A stretch of DNA of 64,000 bases from Paracoccus pantotrophus (GTDB lineage: Bacteria; Pseudomonadota; Alphaproteobacteria; Rhodobacterales; Rhodobacteraceae), in assembly GCF_008824185.1 (NCBI RefSeq), contig NZ_CP044426.1, forward strand, positions 1,124,501 to 1,188,500, in the 5' to 3' direction. Both the position numbers and the translations under genes were made by a program. This document shows positions 61,851-64,000 of this stretch, piece by piece. Position 1 is the stretch's first letter, and every line of letters begins with the position of its first letter. Below the pieces are notes generated by a model. The model was not told where the DNA came from. It searched no databases and worked only from the letters and a program-made list of their open reading frames with translations.

Positions 61851-62125
61851 GTTTCCAAGTCGTCCTTCGGAATCCTATGGGCGGGGTTGGGTGTTGCCCA
61901 AAAGAAGCAGTTCAACAATATTTTTACATACCAGCTAGTTAGCTCAACCCCTCATCGACGTTTATCGGATGACCACTATTCAGCGCCGAACATGTCTTGG
62001 TTCAGCAACTTCAGTGTGCTTTTTCTGCATCACCTAGATCACAAGACTCGCAAGAGCCTAAGGGCTCCGTTGCATAAGCGAGAAGTCGCTCATAAGGCAT
62101 CCTCACTTTCTTGTGAGGGAAACAA

Positions 62126-62510
62126 ATGAATCTTCGTATTGCAACCATTTTGGCTGCTTCAGTCCTACTGGCTGGATGCCACCATTACTCGCGGGACCAA
62201 TGATGTGCTCGTCGTGAACTCGACTCCCTCCGGTGCGCAGGTCAAAATGAGCGATGGTCAAACCTGCACCGGCACTCCGTGTACATTCAAAGTTCCCCGG
62301 AAGTCGGAACTGAACGTTCTTTTGACCAAGGAAGGCTGCAAGCCTCAGCAGGTCCGAGTGACAAATCGTGTAGCTAGTGGGGGTGGCGCAGCGATGGCTG
62401 GCAACGTCCTTGTTGGCGGGATCATCGGTGCCGGCGTAGACGCGAGCAGCGGTGCCATGCTTGAGCTTATTCCCAACCCCGTTGAAGTTCAGCTCGAATG
62501 CCGCAGATGA
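62126..62510 (+). pseudogene. Small lipoprotein gene with a frameshift after the lipobox Cys
   Basis: The first frame encodes a lipoprotein leader (MNLRIATILAASVLLAGC, Cys at 62177-62179), then leaves the expected frame and stops at 62203. The next frame continues as ATITRGTNDVLVVNSTPSGA and KVPRKSELNVLLTKEGCKPQ, a PEGA-like domain, and ends in LIPNPVEVQLECRR at 62510. Homologous lipoproteins read GC-ATITRG through this point, so two bases are missing after TGC. The gene is broken unless this is a sequencing error. Confidence 0.65.
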
Positions 62511-62539
62511 GCTAAACTCACGCAAGTGTTAGTCTGAGG

Positions 62540-62567
62540 TAGTGTCCACCATCCGTAGTGGACACTA
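62540..62567. terminator. Perfect 10-bp hairpin downstream of lipoprotein gene
   Basis: TAGTGTCCAC (62540-62549) and GTGGACACTA (62558-62567) pair around an eight-base loop, 30 bp after the lipoprotein stop. There is no clear T-tract. It may be a terminator or a recombination-site dyad left from the neighbouring resolvase remnant. Confidence 0.4.
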
Positions 62568-62657
62568 TCGGTTACTGTCTGAGCACGGCACAGTAGTCGG
62601 ACCGGGCGGATGCTTTTAGAGAGCCTGAAGCATCTCCCCGGAGCCTCTGCGGCCCTT

Positions 62658-62813
62658 CTAGGCGGCAACCTTCCCCAATGCCCGATAGACGGACCTCTCC
62701 GATACCCCAAGTCGCTGGGCGATAGCTGACTTTGTGAGACCCTCAGAGGCAAGCTGTCGGATGGCCTGGGCCTGCCGCATCGCCGTTGACCTGCCCCGGG
62801 ATTTTTCCTCCAG
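62658..62813 (-). pseudogene. Resolvase/invertase C-terminal HTH remnant
   Basis: The minus-strand frame LEEKSRGRSTAMRQAQAIRQ then LASEGLTKSAIAQRLGVSER, SVYRALGKVAA-stop is the DNA-binding tail of a small serine resolvase (Hin/Tn3 type). Sequence before the L changes at about 62813 to IS3 DNA with an in-frame stop, so the catalytic domain was lost to the IS insertion. The 62568-62657 gap holds nothing else. Confidence 0.7.
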
Positions 62814-62849
62814 ATGCGATTAGAGTCCGGCCCAACTTGAGGACGGACA

Positions 62850-63116
62850 ATGAAGCGAACGAGATTCACGGACGAACAGATCATCGGCATCCTGGCAGAG
62901 CATGAGGCAGGCGCGAAGTGCGCTGACCTGTGCCGCAAGCACGGCATGTCGGAAGGCACCTTCTACAACTGGAAGGCCAAGTTCGGCGGCATGACGGTGT
63001 CGGAGGCGAAGCGGCTGAAGGGGCTCGAGGATGAGAACGCCAAGCTGAAGAAGCTGCTGGCCGAGCAGATGCTGGATCTGGCGGCGATGAAGGACCTGGT
63101 TGCAAAAAAGTGGTAG
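62850..63116 (+). CDS. IS3-family transposase OrfA
   Basis: The 88-aa protein has the IS3 HTH (TDEQIIGILAEHEAGAKCAD, LCRKHGMSEGTFYNWKAKFG) and a leucine-zipper segment (LEDENAKLKKLLAEQMLDLA). It ends at VAKKW with the slip site A_AAA_AAG in zero frame. Confidence 0.92.
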   Translation: MKRTRFTDEQIIGILAEHEAGAKCADLCRKHGMSEGTFYNWKAKFGGMTVSEAKRLKGLEDENAKLKKLLAEQMLDLAAMKDLVAKKW

Positions 63117-64000
63117 GGCCCGCCGTGAAGCGTGAAGCCGTTGCGTATCTTCGGGCCGAGCATGGCCTCTCGGAACGGCGGGCCTGTCACATCGTCGGCG
63201 CGGATCGAATGATGATCCGCTATCGATCCCGACGCGCGCCGGATACGGCGTTACGCGGTCGGTTGCGGGACTTGGCCAACGAGCGCCGGCGGTTCGGTTA
63301 CCGGCGCTTGTTCGTATTGCTGCGCCGCGAGGGCGAGCCCTCGGGGATCAATCGGATCTATCGGCTCTACCGCGAAGAAGGGCTGACGGTGCGCAAGCGG
63401 AAGGCACGGCGCAAGGCGGTCGGAACACGGGCCCCTATCCTGGTCGAGGCGCGGCCCAATGCACGCTGGTCGCTGGATTTCGTCCATGACCAGTTCGATT
63501 GCGGGCGAAGATTCCGGGTGCTGAACATCGTCGATGACGTGACCCGGGAATGTTTGGCGGCGATCCCGGACACCTCAATCTCGGGGCGGCGCGTGGCGCG
63601 AGAACTGGCCGCCCTGATCGAACGCCGCGGAAAGCCCGGGATGATCGTCTCTGACAACGGCACCGAACTGACCAGTAACGCGATCTTAACCTTTGCCGCC
63701 GATCGCGACATTGAGTGGCATTACATCGCCCCGGGCAAGCCGATGCAGAACGGATTTGTGGAAAGTTTCAACGGGCGGATGCGGGACGAGCTGCTCAACG
63801 AGACCATGTTCCGCAACCTGGCCCATGCCCGTATCGTGATCGCCGCCTGGGCTGCCGACTACAACACCGAACGCCCGCACTCGGCCTTGGACTACCAGGC
63901 CCCGGCTGACTACGCGCGGACCCTGACCGCCGCAATCGCCCGCCCCGCTGCGCGAGATGAAAGCTCCGCGCGTCGGGCGATTGCTCAACCTGCGCCAATT
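63106..64000 (+). CDS. IS3-family transposase OrfB (3' end outside window)
   Basis: The frame is reached from orfA by a -1 shift and is open to the window end. The DDE core is visible: DFVHDQFDCGRRFRVLNIVD (first Asp just upstream in WSLDF), MIVSDNGTELTS (second Asp) and NGFVESFNGRMRDE (Glu). An HTH-like part precedes it (LRAEHGLSERRACHIVGADR). About 298 codons are seen. Confidence 0.9.

Larger units (their letters stand above)
62814..64000 (+). mobile_element. IS3-family element, right end outside window
   Basis: Left boundary is inferred from where resolvase coding ends. orfA and orfB overlap with a canonical -1 slip site, as usual in IS3. The far terminus is beyond 64000, so the exact ends cannot be given. 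Confidence 0.75.

Noticed and set aside
61887..62129. 80-codon ORF before the lipoprotein gene
   Set aside because: No recognisable domain and no coding-like composition; it overlaps the lipoprotein start.

Overview
The window is about 64 kb of GC-rich DNA, estimated by eye at mid-60s percent G+C. It comes from an alphaproteobacterium, most likely Rhodobacterales (Paracoccus or Rhodobacter-like). The evidence for this is a gene-transfer-agent-type tail module and a trb-type conjugation backbone of the kind common in Rhodobacteraceae and Sphingomonadaceae. Nearly everything is accessory DNA: two conjugative/replication modules (one broken, one intact), a copper-resistance cluster, a tail-and-lysis prophage remnant, a composite transposon carrying a putative defence system, and several IS elements. 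No tRNA, rRNA or CRISPR array was seen.

Layout. 1-1049: end of a sensor kinase and a LysR gene cut by an IS66 element. 1050-4360: partial IS66 (tnpC, tnpB) fused to a truncated RepA-type gene, plus an AlpA-like HTH gene, a strong hairpin and one copy of a ~250-bp repeat. 4445-13080: copper/periplasmic redox cluster (two cytochromes c, a Tat multicopper oxidase, a CopA ATPase behind a CueR-type operator, DUF411, a DUF305-YVTN protein and two small Cys/His secreted proteins). 13127-24244, minus strand: siphovirus/GTA-like tail genes (frameshifted tail chaperone, tape measure, DUF2460, a three-gene lysis cassette, DUF2163, NlpC/P60, TIM-barrel protein, DUF2793). 24224-24464: second copy of the ~250-bp repeat.

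24553-32032: two 832-bp IS5-family elements in inverted orientation bracket three co-directional genes: an OLD-like AAA/TOPRIM protein, a SIR2-domain protein and a HerA ATPase. This looks like a mobile anti-phage system and is the most notable content of the window.

32008-60838: an integrative and conjugative element or plasmid backbone. It contains DUF2285, AlpA, RepA with an origin-like 3' end (DnaA box, three iterons, AT-rich tract), DUF2840, TraF protease, DUF736, transglycosylase, MOBP-type relaxase, TraG, CopG, trbBCDEJKLFGI, DUF2274, a DUF6516/HTH toxin-antitoxin-like pair and a large serine recombinase. Cargo (kinase-LysE-TetR-DoxX-MFS-LysR; DfsB-SDR; VOC) sits between backbone genes. 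Short repeats upstream of alpA and the 58.1-kb operon, and upstream of traG and trbB, suggest shared regulation or hot spots.

60972-64000: a zinc-finger hypothetical gene, a tandem structured (probably RNA) repeat, a frameshifted lipoprotein, a resolvase remnant and an IS3-family element running off the window.
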